Shown: one piece after another, positions 26,248 to 35,257 of the stretch
How the letters are laid out: every line of letters begins with the position of its first letter
How positions within the stretch are numbered: the stretch's first letter is position 1
Assembly: GCA_002698785.1 (NCBI GenBank)
Contig: PAAG01000009.1
Span: 62,001-126,000 of the forward strand
DNA length: 64,000 nt
Direction: 5' to 3'
Origin: Verrucomicrobiales bacterium
Lineage (GTDB): Bacteria; Verrucomicrobiota; Verrucomicrobiia; Verrucomicrobiales; DEV007
Program-made: the position numbers and the translations under genes
Notes under the pieces: generated by a model
The model's input: only the letters and a program-made list of their open reading frames with translations
What the model was told of the DNA's origin: nothing
The model's database searches: none

Positions 26248-26940
26248 ATGGCTAGCCGGATTTGTCTGCTCCTTCCGTTCGTATTTCTTGGTTCATTCCT
26301 GGCTGGATGTGGAGAAGATCCGGATCTGGAGAAACTTGATGAGCTCGCCAGTTACTCGGAAAATGTCAATGCTTACCGTCAGGTATGCGCCACCTGCCAC
26401 GGGGAGAATGGGGAAGGCAAAGAAGAGGTCTTCAGCCCATCGATAGCAGGCCTTCCTGCTTGGTATATCGAAGAGCAGGTGAATAAATTTCGAGAGGGTA
26501 CACGCGGGTTTCACCTTGAAGATGTTCCTGGGCAGATGATGCGAGGAATTTCCCTGACATTGACAGATGAGCAAGTGAAAGAGGCTGCTCAAATCGTCAG
26601 TCAGATGGACAAAATCCTGACGGAGCCGCCTGCGGAGGGTGTCGATTTACTACCGGGGCGCAGACTGTACGCACGAGAGTGCATGGCTTGCCACCGTTAC
26701 AATGGAACAGGTGAAGCGACCTTTCACAGTGCACAGTTGATCGCGTTGAACCGGTCGTACATTCGCCGTCAATTGTTGCACTACCGCGAAGGGAAACGCG
26801 GAGCCACGAAAGACGACATCTACGGAAACAAGATGGTGCAAGTGACCTCTCGGCTGAGTGATGACGATATCGATGCGCTAGTGAATTACATCGGCGCACT
26901 GGCGCATGGCGACGATCCTCGCAGCGAGATGGAGAGGTGA
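26248..26940 (+). CDS. Dihaem c-type lipocytochrome (cytochrome c4-like)
   Basis: 230 residues with a lipoprotein signal ending in LAGC (C21) and two cytochrome c domains. The haem sites are CATCHG (about 48-53) and CMACHR (about 143-148), each followed by similar segments (IEEQVNKFREGTRG and IRRQLLHYREGKRG), so the two halves are a duplication. Such cytochromes carry electrons to terminal oxidases. It lies 11 bases after the DUF4340 gene, the last in the cluster. Confidence 0.9.
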   Translation: MASRICLLLPFVFLGSFLAGCGEDPDLEKLDELASYSENVNAYRQVCATCHGENGEGKEEVFSPSIAGLPAWYIEEQVNKFREGTRGFHLEDVPGQMMRGISLTLTDEQVKEAAQIVSQMDKILTEPPAEGVDLLPGRRLYARECMACHRYNGTGEATFHSAQLIALNRSYIRRQLLHYREGKRGATKDDIYGNKMVQVTSRLSDDDIDALVNYIGALAHGDDPRSEMER

Positions 26941-26947
26941 AATCCGA

Positions 26948-28000
26948 TCAGTCGATCATTCCAAAGTGAGTCATGAGAAACTCAGGAATGGACATCGTTC
27001 CGCGCGGATCGAACCCATAGCGGAACTCATTCTCCACGCCTAGTTCATCCAGCTTCTCTTTCAGCGCTTTTCCGAAGTAAGGGTGGTGAATTAGTTTGCC
27101 TGTGGTGGCCGTCTCTGGAAGCGGGACCTCATCCAATGGGCCGCTGTAAACGAGAAACGACGGAGGATCATCAGCACTGACATGCTCCCATGGGGATACC
27201 TCGCGGATCAAAGCCAGGATTGGTTCTGGAATGGAACCCGAAACACCCTCACCAAACATCTTGGCAAAGCTACCATGGACATGGGCGGGGCCTCCCAGAT
27301 TCTTCTGGATCCAGTCAGGCATCAGGTTAGTAGGGCCATTGATGGGCACGATGCAATTCACACGCGTGCTTTCCTTAGAAACGGGATCATCACTGGCGGG
27401 ATCTGCCATGTCATCCTTGTAAGCGATCCACATTGCCATTACCGCTCCTGCAGAACCTCCTGACAAAGCAATGCGTCCCGGATCGAGATTCCATTCCTCA
27501 GCACGGTGGCGAACCGTCTGTACGACTCTAGCACCATCCTGAAGCGGATGGATGCCGAGATTATGGATTCCATCCACGAAACGATAGTTCGCACTGATGC
27601 AGGCGATACCTGCATCGAGGTAAATCGAAGGATCGAAGCTCCCTTTGTCGCCAACTACGAAACCTCCACCGTGAAAGTAAATCAGGACGGGAAACGGAGT
27701 GCCGTCAGACGACTCATCAGGTATCCAAAGGTCGAGCTTGTTCCGGTCATGAGGTCCGTAGGAAACGTTGGCATAGGTTGGCTCGACTGTGGACTTCTTC
27801 TTCGACCTTTTGTCCGTTCCGGAAGTCATTTTCTCCCGATAGGCCTGGGCCTCTTCGAGAGTCAATTTCCCATCCCCATTAGCATCAGCTTCTGGGAACT
27901 GGAGTAGCCATTTGTTCAGCCGTTCTTCTATCTGAGATTGTTGTGAATGGCCTGGAATGGTCAGAGCGAGAAGCAGAAGGAGGGGGAGATATTGTTTCAT
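26948..28000 (-). CDS. Secreted alpha/beta hydrolase (esterase/lipase) with N-terminal EF-hand-like loop
   Basis: 350 residues. After a signal peptide (1-19) a calcium-binding loop of EF-hand type, DANGDGKLTLEE (about 39-50), sits before the hydrolase domain. The oxyanion motif HGGG and the nucleophile in SGGSAG identify the hormone-sensitive-lipase group. An aspartate in YSGPLDE is a plausible third residue. I do not see a histidine at the usual site near the C-terminus (NEFRYGFDPRGTMS has none); another His may serve, or activity may be changed. It is 18 bases downstream of the metalloprotease on the same strand. Confidence 0.85.
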   Translation of the reverse strand: MKQYLPLLLLLALTIPGHSQQSQIEERLNKWLLQFPEADANGDGKLTLEEAQAYREKMTSGTDKRSKKKSTVEPTYANVSYGPHDRNKLDLWIPDESSDGTPFPVLIYFHGGGFVVGDKGSFDPSIYLDAGIACISANYRFVDGIHNLGIHPLQDGARVVQTVRHRAEEWNLDPGRIALSGGSAGAVMAMWIAYKDDMADPASDDPVSKESTRVNCIVPINGPTNLMPDWIQKNLGGPAHVHGSFAKMFGEGVSGSIPEPILALIREVSPWEHVSADDPPSFLVYSGPLDEVPLPETATTGKLIHHPYFGKALKEKLDELGVENEFRYGFDPRGTMSIPEFLMTHFGMID

Positions 28001-28018
28001 TCGAGTTCAAAAAACTCC

Positions 28019-30631
28019 TCAAGGATTTAACGCATTGTCGATCAGCCGTACCAGGTGCCTCTTGTGAGAAATGGGCGAAAGAGGAGGGATTTCGTCATTC
28101 GCATGTTTCTCCAGCAAAGAGACCGCCATACTTTGTGCTGCCGACGGATATTTGGAGTCCTCTTTGAGACCACTGATCTTGATCAGGCGTTCAATGTATT
28201 CGATCTGCAAAGCGGCTCGAAAGCTGTTTGCGGTATCGTCAGGATCGCCGGCCATGATTGCTGAATCGATGTCCGTCATGACCTCTGTGAGAGTGTATGT
28301 GTTCCCATACAGACTCGTGTCGAGAATACGGGCCAGTGTATTTTTGTGAAGAATCTGATCGAGGACCTCCTTTTGAATATCGAGGACCGAGTCATGAATC
28401 TTGGGATCTTCGTTTGCATCGAGGTCGAAGAATTCGAAGCCGCGGCGCTGCATCTGCAAGTGCGCGATCAGCTCGGGTGAAAAGGAGAAAGCGTCAGGGG
28501 CAAATACGTTCATTGCCAGTGCAGACATGGCATTCTTCTGCATTTGCTCCGGGACAGGCTGAAACGGCGTTTCCGTGCCGCCATCCTGGCCATGGAAGGA
28601 ACGGTCAATGAAAACGCCACCGATAAAACGGGAAATTGTCTCTGCACTTCGCGAATGAGTGCGAATCAGGGTGGAGAACGCCGTACGTACTTCCTGATAA
28701 CTTTCTCCATCGATAGGGAATTGATCGATCAGTTTTGGATAGGTTTTCTGCACTAGATCAATCTGATCAACGGCCTGCTCGACTGGTTCGTTGGTGAGGT
28801 CGTTGATCATCACTCGAGGATCGATACCGCGACCTGCGGAGCGCATGTCATCTGCATCGTTACCGAATGCATGCTCAGGTTTCGTTGACTCTGTCAGGAT
28901 GTCCTCTAGCTCGTCCTCATCAGCGTATCCGAATCGAATCGCCCAGTGGTCGTAGGGGCCGGGAACGATCGAGTAGTAGTGGCCCTGTTTCTCGGGATCG
29001 GGAGAGAGGTTGATGGGCGCGTAGTCCATTACAGAACCTGTAACTCCTGTTTTAGAAGTGAGTTCTTTGTCGTGGATCTGTTTCCGATCATAGAGGTGAC
29101 TGGAGCGGAAATTATGATTGAGCCCCAGGGTATGGCCGACTTCGTGAAGTATCAGGTCTGTCAGTGCCTGGCGGATGAGTTCTTCTACTTCCACGGATCC
29201 ATTGTCCAACCTCTTTCCGCGGAGGGCTCCGAGGATCGCAGTTCCTGAAATGCGGTCCATGTGCAGGCAGTCGCCGAATTGACAGAAGTGTCCACGTTTC
29301 CCGGCGATTCCGGGAAAGTGTGCTACCGGATTTGAAGCTCCCAGCTTTACCAGATCCCGGTAGCGAATTCGATTCGTGATGAAGACGTATTCCAACATGA
29401 TGTCGGCGCCGAGGATTTGTCCGGTTCTTGGATTTACAAAACTAGGGCCATATCCGCCAAAGGGAGGATTTGGTGAGGATGTCCATCGCAGCACATGGTA
29501 ACGGATGTCATCTGAGTCCCATTCAGCATCGTCAGGCTGCACTTTTACCTCGATGGCATTCTCGAAGCCTGCGGATTCAAATGCCTTGTTCCATGCAAGA
29601 GCGGCATTTTTGATGGTATCACGTAGCTCCAACGGAGTCGTGTTTTCGATCCACCACGTGATGGGTTCCTCTGGTGGAGATTTCTCCGCCTCGGGATTCT
29701 GTTTCTTTAAATTCCAGCGGCTGATCAGGTCCCGATAAGGAGCGCTCGATTTTGAGGTTAAGTCAGTGACTTGTGTCGTAAAATAACCTACCCTCGGATC
29801 GTCGAAGCGAGGTTCGTAATCGTTCTCCGGCATCTGGATGAGAGTGTGCTGGACCTTGAGGGTGACAAAGCGGGAATCGGCTACATCAGCATCGCCAGAC
29901 TTAGCCGGATGGAGATTCTCGAAAACGTATTGAACTCGGAAAAGAGTATTGTCAGGAAAGCTCTTTGCTTCCAGGAATCTCGTTCGATCATCAGAAAGGT
30001 CACCTAGTTTGAACTCGTCCTTTTTGTCGTCGTCCGATTTTCCGGGTTTTAGCTGTCGAAAGAACTCCTCAAGGAAAAGACCTTCCGCCTCAATCAGAAA
30101 TCTCGTCTTCTCTGGGTTGGCTGCCTCTACTTTCTGACTTGCCAGGACGGCATCTGAAACATTCGCAGCGGATGCTCGAGAGAGTGCACTGTCAGGGTTG
30201 AAATAAAAGCTCGTGTTTACCGCCACAAATTCGATCTTCTCGAAATGCCGCTGAATCGTAAAAATGCGCTCGTTGCCGAAAGCCCCTCGAAAGTGGCCCA
30301 GTTCAGGCACACCATCGAGAGTGTGGCTGAAATGAATGAATTCTTTTCCAATCTGATTGGAATTCACTTCGAGAAAGATTTTTCCAGACTTTCTGTTCTG
30401 GTGGATAGGGAAGAGGCCATCCTTGCTGTCACAGTCTTTGAGGACCTCGTCGATCCCTTTTACCTTCTCGTCATCGTCCTTTGATTCGTCTTTTTCTTCT
30501 TGTTTCTCCTCAGCGTCACTTTTCTCTTCTGCAGAGGCTGGAAAGAGGAAAAAGAGAGCGAAAAAGGTGACGATACTGACACCGAAATAAAAAGGGCGCT
30601 TGATTACGGGGGAATTGTGCATTGAAGTCAT
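28019..30631 (-). CDS. Large secreted zinc metalloprotease (DUF5117/DUF4953-type metzincin)
   Basis: 870 residues with a signal peptide (about 11-35), an acidic Lys/Glu/Asp-rich stretch (37-60) and then the protease. The zinc site is HEVGHTLGLNH at 496-506 (H496, H500, H506 with catalytic E497), followed by a likely Met-turn in GSVMDYAP, the metzincin pattern. The N-terminal half (about 75-330) resembles the DUF5117 region and the C-terminal part the DUF4953 region of this bacterial family. Probably degrades proteins outside the cytoplasm. The acidic stretch next to the signal is unusual. An in-frame ATG at 30622 is also possible. It is followed by the esterase at 18 bases. Confidence 0.9.
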   Translation of the reverse strand: MTSMHNSPVIKRPFYFGVSIVTFFALFFLFPASAEEKSDAEEKQEEKDESKDDDEKVKGIDEVLKDCDSKDGLFPIHQNRKSGKIFLEVNSNQIGKEFIHFSHTLDGVPELGHFRGAFGNERIFTIQRHFEKIEFVAVNTSFYFNPDSALSRASAANVSDAVLASQKVEAANPEKTRFLIEAEGLFLEEFFRQLKPGKSDDDKKDEFKLGDLSDDRTRFLEAKSFPDNTLFRVQYVFENLHPAKSGDADVADSRFVTLKVQHTLIQMPENDYEPRFDDPRVGYFTTQVTDLTSKSSAPYRDLISRWNLKKQNPEAEKSPPEEPITWWIENTTPLELRDTIKNAALAWNKAFESAGFENAIEVKVQPDDAEWDSDDIRYHVLRWTSSPNPPFGGYGPSFVNPRTGQILGADIMLEYVFITNRIRYRDLVKLGASNPVAHFPGIAGKRGHFCQFGDCLHMDRISGTAILGALRGKRLDNGSVEVEELIRQALTDLILHEVGHTLGLNHNFRSSHLYDRKQIHDKELTSKTGVTGSVMDYAPINLSPDPEKQGHYYSIVPGPYDHWAIRFGYADEDELEDILTESTKPEHAFGNDADDMRSAGRGIDPRVMINDLTNEPVEQAVDQIDLVQKTYPKLIDQFPIDGESYQEVRTAFSTLIRTHSRSAETISRFIGGVFIDRSFHGQDGGTETPFQPVPEQMQKNAMSALAMNVFAPDAFSFSPELIAHLQMQRRGFEFFDLDANEDPKIHDSVLDIQKEVLDQILHKNTLARILDTSLYGNTYTLTEVMTDIDSAIMAGDPDDTANSFRAALQIEYIERLIKISGLKEDSKYPSAAQSMAVSLLEKHANDEIPPLSPISHKRHLVRLIDNALNP

Positions 30632-30685
30632 TGGTGGCTCGCTGTATGATTGGCGTGCATTTGCGAAAAAATCTTATTGAGAAAT

Positions 30686-31183
30686 ATGTCGAAACTAACC
30701 CTCATTCCTATTCTCGTCGGTCTTGTTATTCCTGCTGCGTCCAGTCAGGCAGAAGAGATCGACTTCTACAAGCAAATCTATCCTTTCGTGAAGTCTGGAT
30801 GCGTAAAATGTCACCAGCCTCCGTATGCGAGACGCCCTGAGCGACCGGACCGTCTCTCGAAGCCGAAGGCCGACATCATTTTGACCTCTCCTGAAGAGAT
30901 CCTGAAGGCGGAAGACGAAGATGGAAATAAGATCCTCGTTCCCGGTAAGCCTGATGAGAGCCGTATGCTCGAGGTGACGAAGCTCCCCATCGACGATGAT
31001 TATCACTTCCCTCCAGAGGGCAAGGCTCCTCAGTGGACTGACGCCGAGAAGGAACTGTTCGCCAAGTGGATTGAGCAGGGTGCCAATTTCGGTGACTGGG
31101 AAGGCGACGAAGATCTTCCGTATGACCCAGATTGGGACATGAAAGAGAAGGAGCCAGGCACTGTCGAAACCTGGGACGAGTAA
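30686..31183 (+). CDS. Planctomycete-type cytochrome c domain protein
   Basis: About 165 residues from the ATG at 30686, which gives a signal peptide ending near SSQA; the longer frame starts upstream without one. One haem site, CVKCHQ (about 40-45), is followed by a pattern typical of the planctomycete cytochrome family: a gap, then GKPDESRMLEVTKLP, then HFPPEGKAPQWTDAE and the closing FAKWIEQGANFGDW. Such proteins are usually attached to larger dehydrogenase or oxidase systems. No neighbour of that kind is here. A terminator follows. Confidence 0.87.
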   Translation: MSKLTLIPILVGLVIPAASSQAEEIDFYKQIYPFVKSGCVKCHQPPYARRPERPDRLSKPKADIILTSPEEILKAEDEDGNKILVPGKPDESRMLEVTKLPIDDDYHFPPEGKAPQWTDAEKELFAKWIEQGANFGDWEGDEDLPYDPDWDMKEKEPGTVETWDE

Positions 31184-31208
31184 TCTTCTCCCCGAAATTC
31201 TTTTTACG

Positions 31209-31238
31209 AAAAGCCGGAGCAAATGCTCCGGCTTTTTT
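31209..31238. terminator. Bidirectional intrinsic terminator
   Basis: GCCGGAGC (31213-31220) pairs with GCTCCGGC (31225-31232), extended by AAAA/TTTT on the outside. It is followed by six T on the plus strand (31233-31238); on the minus strand the A run gives about four T. It can serve both the cytochrome gene ending at 31183 and the FMN reductase gene ending at 31255. Confidence 0.85.
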
Positions 31239-31254
31239 CGTGCTCAGAAGAAAC

Positions 31255-31836
31255 TTAATTTGAGAGCCTGCTGGCGAACGAAACGAAGTCTTTGGCTGCA
31301 GAAGTGATTTTTGCCTTCCAGCGTTCGTCAGTCACTTCACCGTTGTCCCCAACGACATCGAATGCCGAGCGGACTGCCAGCATGTCGGGAAAGACCGTGA
31401 CATTAATATTCTGTAGAAGAGTGCGAAGGGCGTATAGACCTCTCAGGCCGCCAAGCGCCCCTGGCGAAGCCGCAAGCAGCATCGCGGTTTTTCCCGAATA
31501 AGCGGCAAGGGGCGGTTCGTCATCTGTCTCGGCTCGGCTACACCAGTCGATCGTGTTCTTGAGCAGAGGGGAAAATGCGCTGTTGTATTCAGGACTGGCA
31601 ATGATGAAACCGTCGGCTTCACGAAACTTTGCTTTTAATGCGAGTGCTGTTTCCGGAATGCCGCTGTCCGTTTCCAGATCACCATTGTAGATGGGCATTT
31701 CGTAGTCAGCCAAGTCGATCAACTCGACTGTGGCTCCAGCGTTGGATGCGGCTTCTGCTGCGGCAGCAACAACGGCACGATTCAGCGATCCCTTTCGGGT
31801 GCTGCCAGCAAAGGCAATGAGTTTTGGCGCGGTCAT
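31255..31836 (-). CDS. NADPH-dependent FMN reductase family protein
   Basis: 193 residues of the flavodoxin-fold NAD(P)H:FMN/quinone reductase family. The FMN phosphate loop is GSTRKGSLNR (about 11-20) and the second FMN-binding segment is SPEYNSAFSPLLKNTIDWCSR (about 80-100). Such enzymes reduce quinones, chromate or azo compounds, or supply reduced flavin. It is 45 bases downstream of the NIPSNAP gene on the same strand. Confidence 0.93.
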   Translation of the reverse strand: MTAPKLIAFAGSTRKGSLNRAVVAAAAEAASNAGATVELIDLADYEMPIYNGDLETDSGIPETALALKAKFREADGFIIASPEYNSAFSPLLKNTIDWCSRAETDDEPPLAAYSGKTAMLLAASPGALGGLRGLYALRTLLQNINVTVFPDMLAVRSAFDVVGDNGEVTDERWKAKITSAAKDFVSFASRLSN

Positions 31837-31881
31837 AATTCGATGCTCACGATACGTATGTCGCTCGTAGAATGTCGAACT

Positions 31882-32640
31882 TTACTTTACCGGAGAGTAA
31901 TCGGTCGGAATGAGAAAAGTTGACGCAATACCTTTCTTCACCAAGAGCTTGCCGTCTTTCTCGGATGCCTCCCTTGCGGATTTCCATTTGGGATCTTGAG
32001 AGAACGTTTTAAAGGAGGAATTACGGGCCTCTTCGGAATTTGCTGCGATGAAATACAAGAGGGTGTTGGCGCTGTCTTTCTGACCGTCGACCAGATGAAA
32101 ATAAATGAGGTTTGTGACTCCATGTTTCGTAAATAGTTCGACCGTGTGATCTCGAAAACGGGCATCAAGGTCGTCGAGCTTTTCCTCATTCGTGGTGTAT
32201 CGACGCATCTCGAAAACTCGTTCTTTGTCCGATTCAGGAAAGGGCAGGGAAGGGGAATAGTCGGTCATTTCCAGGAACAGGCTATCGACCTTCGCGACCA
32301 GTGGGCCTTCCTCTTCCGATGCTGCCTTTGCTTCGGTCCATTCTGGATCCGCTCGAAAATCTTTCCATGCCTGTTCCCTGGCTTCTTTGCTTGGGTAGCC
32401 TAGCAGGTATATCAATACTTGTTTCTCGTTTTCCTTGGGCACCCAGTAGGCGATATTTGCCATGCCGTGCTTCTCGAAAAGTCCGACGGTATGATCTCTG
32501 AACCTTGCATGTAACGCCTCCAGTTTGCCGGGATTGGTGTAATACGTTCTAAGCTCGAAAAACTGGAGGTCTTCTGACTTAGCGGACGAGACAGAGACGA
32601 AGAAGATGCTCAGGAAAAGAAGGAAGTATCGAGGATTCAT
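31882..32640 (-). CDS. Secreted protein with two NIPSNAP domains
   Basis: 252 residues. A signal peptide (1-22) is followed by two related NIPSNAP domains, about 25-125 and 135-245. Each has the shape: ELRTYYTNPGKLEALHARFRDHT / EMRRYTTNEEKLDDLDARFRDHT, then a KHG(M/V) turn and a W-containing helix (AREQAWKDF). The repeats show an internal duplication. NIPSNAP proteins have a ferredoxin-like alpha/beta fold; in PVC bacteria they are often exported and of unknown function. Confidence 0.9.
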   Translation of the reverse strand: MNPRYFLLFLSIFFVSVSSAKSEDLQFFELRTYYTNPGKLEALHARFRDHTVGLFEKHGMANIAYWVPKENEKQVLIYLLGYPSKEAREQAWKDFRADPEWTEAKAASEEEGPLVAKVDSLFLEMTDYSPSLPFPESDKERVFEMRRYTTNEEKLDDLDARFRDHTVELFTKHGVTNLIYFHLVDGQKDSANTLLYFIAANSEEARNSSFKTFSQDPKWKSAREASEKDGKLLVKKGIASTFLIPTDYSPVK

Positions 32641-32659
32641 TTGGGTAGGATGTAGCGAT

Positions 32660-33049
32660 TCAACGCCGGTTTGGAAACCATTTTTCGAGCAATTTCACGA
32701 GGAGAAATCCCCCGAAAACGGTGACCAGAAGGATCGAACCAATGACATAGACGAGATGAAATACGGCTCGCGGGTGAGTCAGCGCAAGCAACGCCAGTGA
32801 TAGTACCCCGAAGCCGAGGAATAGCAGAATGGTGGAACGAAATCCTCGTGTGAAGATGCTCTCAGGAGCTTCGGGCTCTTGTCTTGTAGTGACTTGTTCC
32901 TCGGAATATTCAACACGAAAACCGCCAACCGCTCGGGGGCCCCAGAGAAATCCGACACTCTCATTCAGGATTTTCGCCTCATACCCTGCCGCTCGCTTCT
33001 CCTCTACAAATCGCGAAGCGTCTTCGAAAGTATCGAACCGCGCGATCAT
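32660..33049 (-). CDS. Small membrane protein with N-terminal soluble domain, unknown
   Basis: About 129 residues from the ATG at 33049, which overlaps the stop of the upstream DUF423 gene by 4 bases (ATGA), a common sign of coupled translation; the longer frame reads back through that gene. The N-terminal 60 residues (MIARFDTFEDASRFVEEKRA...) look like a small alpha/beta domain, like those that track subunit or ligand contacts. Two spans follow, about 72-92 and 97-120. Not recognised. Its partner is probably the DUF423 protein. Confidence 0.65.
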   Translation of the reverse strand: MIARFDTFEDASRFVEEKRAAGYEAKILNESVGFLWGPRAVGGFRVEYSEEQVTTRQEPEAPESIFTRGFRSTILLFLGFGVLSLALLALTHPRAVFHLVYVIGSILLVTVFGGFLLVKLLEKWFPNRR

Positions 33050-33417
33050 TCGCTGATTTTCGGCTCCAGGCTTCGGTGGAATAACCACATGCCCCATCCA
33101 ATCAACATGGCTATACCTCCGAGAGGAGTGATGGCACCGAGTTTGGTAATGTCGGTCAGCGCCAGGGCGTAGAGGCTGCCTGAGAAAAGAATGATTCCGG
33201 CAAGAAACCACCAGAAACCAATGGTGCGTTTTCCTGACAAGGCGATCAGGAACATCGCTACACCATGAATAAGGTGATAAAAGGTCGCGGTTTCCCAGTT
33301 GTCGAGTCTACCGGTCTCTTCGAGGCGATCTGCCAGGCCGTGGGCACCGAAAGCTCCCAGGGCAATCCCGAGAAAAATGATAAGGGCAGAGATCCTGATT
33401 TTTGTGGAGGGGGCCAT
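33046..33417 (-). CDS. DUF423 family membrane protein
   Basis: 123 residues with four hydrophobic spans, the size and pattern of the DUF423 family (YgdD-like). The family core is visible as GAFGAHGLADRL and ATFYHLIHGVAMFLIA near the first two spans, and GGIAMLIGWGMW near the last. The function is not defined. It overlaps the next gene by 4 bases, so both should be made together. Confidence 0.88.
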   Translation of the reverse strand: MAPSTKIRISALIIFLGIALGAFGAHGLADRLEETGRLDNWETATFYHLIHGVAMFLIALSGKRTIGFWWFLAGIILFSGSLYALALTDITKLGAITPLGGIAMLIGWGMWLFHRSLEPKISE

Positions 33418-33496
33418 AGATGAAGACCATTCCGTAAGCGGAACGGGATGACAACCCCGTATTCACACGAGCGCCCATCCACTTGTCGTGCACGTA

Positions 33497-34420
33497 TCAG
33501 GGCACCTCTAGAAGCGGTGAGGCATAGGCGCGAGTAGATACGGGCATCACCGTAGGACGGCCTTCAACGAAAACCAGCCTGTCGCCATTGGCCCAATCAT
33601 GTCCTTCGAGTTCATTTCCGAGAAACGATGCAATGGCAGAGAGTTCCAACTGACCGGAAGAGGGCTCGAAATTCGCACTGGCACAATTCACTGTTGAGCC
33701 AGATGGAAAATGGGAAACAGAAACACCCGAAATTACGGCGCGGAGAGGATGCTCCAAGTCTTCTGACATAACTACCGATGCGGAATCGGCCTCGATACGA
33801 AACTCGTTGTTCAGAATGACGACATCGCCAGAAAAGAGAATGCGGTTTCCCACGGTTCGGGACTCGTTCGCGGAGATTGAAAAGCTGTCGTGGCGGATTT
33901 GCTTCTCAGGCAGCGAGTCGAAAGAACTTTCAAACTGCAGGGGGAGATCGAAATGTCCGATCGCATTTCCGTCGACGGATATGGATTTCATATTGCCGTC
34001 GGAAAAGGTAAGGTCTGGCGAATACCGAAGGGGTTCGATCACGGGTGGCACTGGCGTAACCTCATCCTGAAACGATCCGACAAGAGGCCGCGCGGACTGA
34101 ACGACGAAATGATATTCCTCGCGGTTCTCGCCATTAGAACCAAACGGAAGTGTGTTCAGTGCAATCAAGGCAAGAGCGATGAGTGCTGCCACGGCAGAAA
34201 CACCCGATAGTACCAGTTTCAGATCGAAGGTGGAAGGGGATAGACCAGAGATTTCTCTACCTGCGTCAGTATTCGGCTTCGGACGGTGAACCGTTTCCAT
34301 CAGAATCCGATGAACAAGCTCGGCGTCGCGACCTTCTTCTCCCAGCCTGCTTTTCTCCCGCAAGGCGGCGTCGATGAAGCGCTCAGACGGGTCGGGTTCG
34401 AACGGTGATTGATCTTCCAT
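33497..34420 (-). CDS. Membrane-anchored anti-sigma-like protein with LptA/OstA-like outer domain
   Basis: About 307 residues from the ATG at 34420, 8 bases after the sigma factor stop; the longer frame overlaps that gene. About 70 cytoplasmic residues (helical, no zinc motif) lead to one membrane span at about 70-92. The outer part ends in a repeated beta pattern (about 185-300): GNRILFSGDVVILNNEFRIE, later ADSASVVMSED and LELSAIASFLGN, close to LptA/OstA-type beta repeats. This is inference. By position it is probably the partner that holds back the sigma factor; the OstA-like half is unusual for such a protein. Confidence 0.65.
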   Translation of the reverse strand: MEDQSPFEPDPSERFIDAALREKSRLGEEGRDAELVHRILMETVHRPKPNTDAGREISGLSPSTFDLKLVLSGVSAVAALIALALIALNTLPFGSNGENREEYHFVVQSARPLVGSFQDEVTPVPPVIEPLRYSPDLTFSDGNMKSISVDGNAIGHFDLPLQFESSFDSLPEKQIRHDSFSISANESRTVGNRILFSGDVVILNNEFRIEADSASVVMSEDLEHPLRAVISGVSVSHFPSGSTVNCASANFEPSSGQLELSAIASFLGNELEGHDWANGDRLVFVEGRPTVMPVSTRAYASPLLEVP

Positions 34421-34428
34421 GATAGTTT

Positions 34429-34995
34429 TCAGGAGGAGGTGGTAAGTTTCGTGTCGAGGCAACTCTTCAGCAGAGTTCTGGCCCGCTGAAGGCGTTTACG
34501 GACGGCGGCAGGAGCGATCTGAAGCAGCTCAGCAGTTTCCTCGCCGCTCCGTCCTTCGAAATAGAATGCGTGTATGGTCTCTTTCAGATTGTCAGGAAGC
34601 CGGTCAAGGCAATGTTCCAGTGCCTCAAGAAGCGAACTCTTCCCCTCTGCCTGTCGAGTTTGCCAATTGGCGATTTCGGCATCCAGACGAGCCAACTCCG
34701 GCTCTCCAAGGTCATAGCGTTTGTTTTCCCGAAGCCATTCACGCCACTTGTTTCGAACAATGCCGCGCATCCACGAAGGAAAATCCCGAGTCACATCGAA
34801 GAGGTCGATTTTCTCGTAAGCAACGATGAAGGCTTCTTGCACGATGTCCCGTGCTGTCGTGGGGCTCTTCGAAAGCGCTGTGGCATATACAAGCAGGTCG
34901 GAATGGTGCAACTCTACCAGACGCGCGAAATCCTCCGGGCGACGTGGATCGAGGTCTTCATTGTTTGCTGAGTTGTCGAAAGAAAGCATTTCCAT
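34429..34995 (-). CDS. ECF-type RNA polymerase sigma factor
   Basis: 188 residues. Region 2 includes RDIVQEAFIVAYEKIDLFD (about 49-67), which contacts the -10 DNA, and region 4 includes LPDNLKETIHAFYFEGRSG and the helix-turn-helix AAVRKRLQRARTLLK (about 130-180). The gap between them is typical. Its downstream neighbour is a membrane protein starting 8 bases on, the usual sigma/anti-sigma arrangement. Its target genes cannot be told. A 262-base gap with an AT-rich palindrome at 35157-35170 lies upstream, towards the PQQ-like gene. Confidence 0.93.
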   Translation of the reverse strand: MEMLSFDNSANNEDLDPRRPEDFARLVELHHSDLLVYATALSKSPTTARDIVQEAFIVAYEKIDLFDVTRDFPSWMRGIVRNKWREWLRENKRYDLGEPELARLDAEIANWQTRQAEGKSSLLEALEHCLDRLPDNLKETIHAFYFEGRSGEETAELLQIAPAAVRKRLQRARTLLKSCLDTKLTTSS

Positions 34996-35257
34996 CCGTC
35001 AGTTTGAATTGGCAGATCCGGGGAGAATTGTGACTCGTATCTTACAGGAACTTTGTCGAATCGTGAAGTGTATTAGGAATCCTTATATGAAATATTGGCA
35101 TTGGCGCCTTTTTGTCGAAGATGCCAGTGACAGTAGAGTGGAGGATAAGTTTTACTAATTTACGTAAATTCGGCAGATTTTCCTTTTGCGCGACATTATG
35201 ACCCTTCTACGTTGGTAGGCGTTCGATATCGCGAACTGTCTAATAAACCCACATTTT

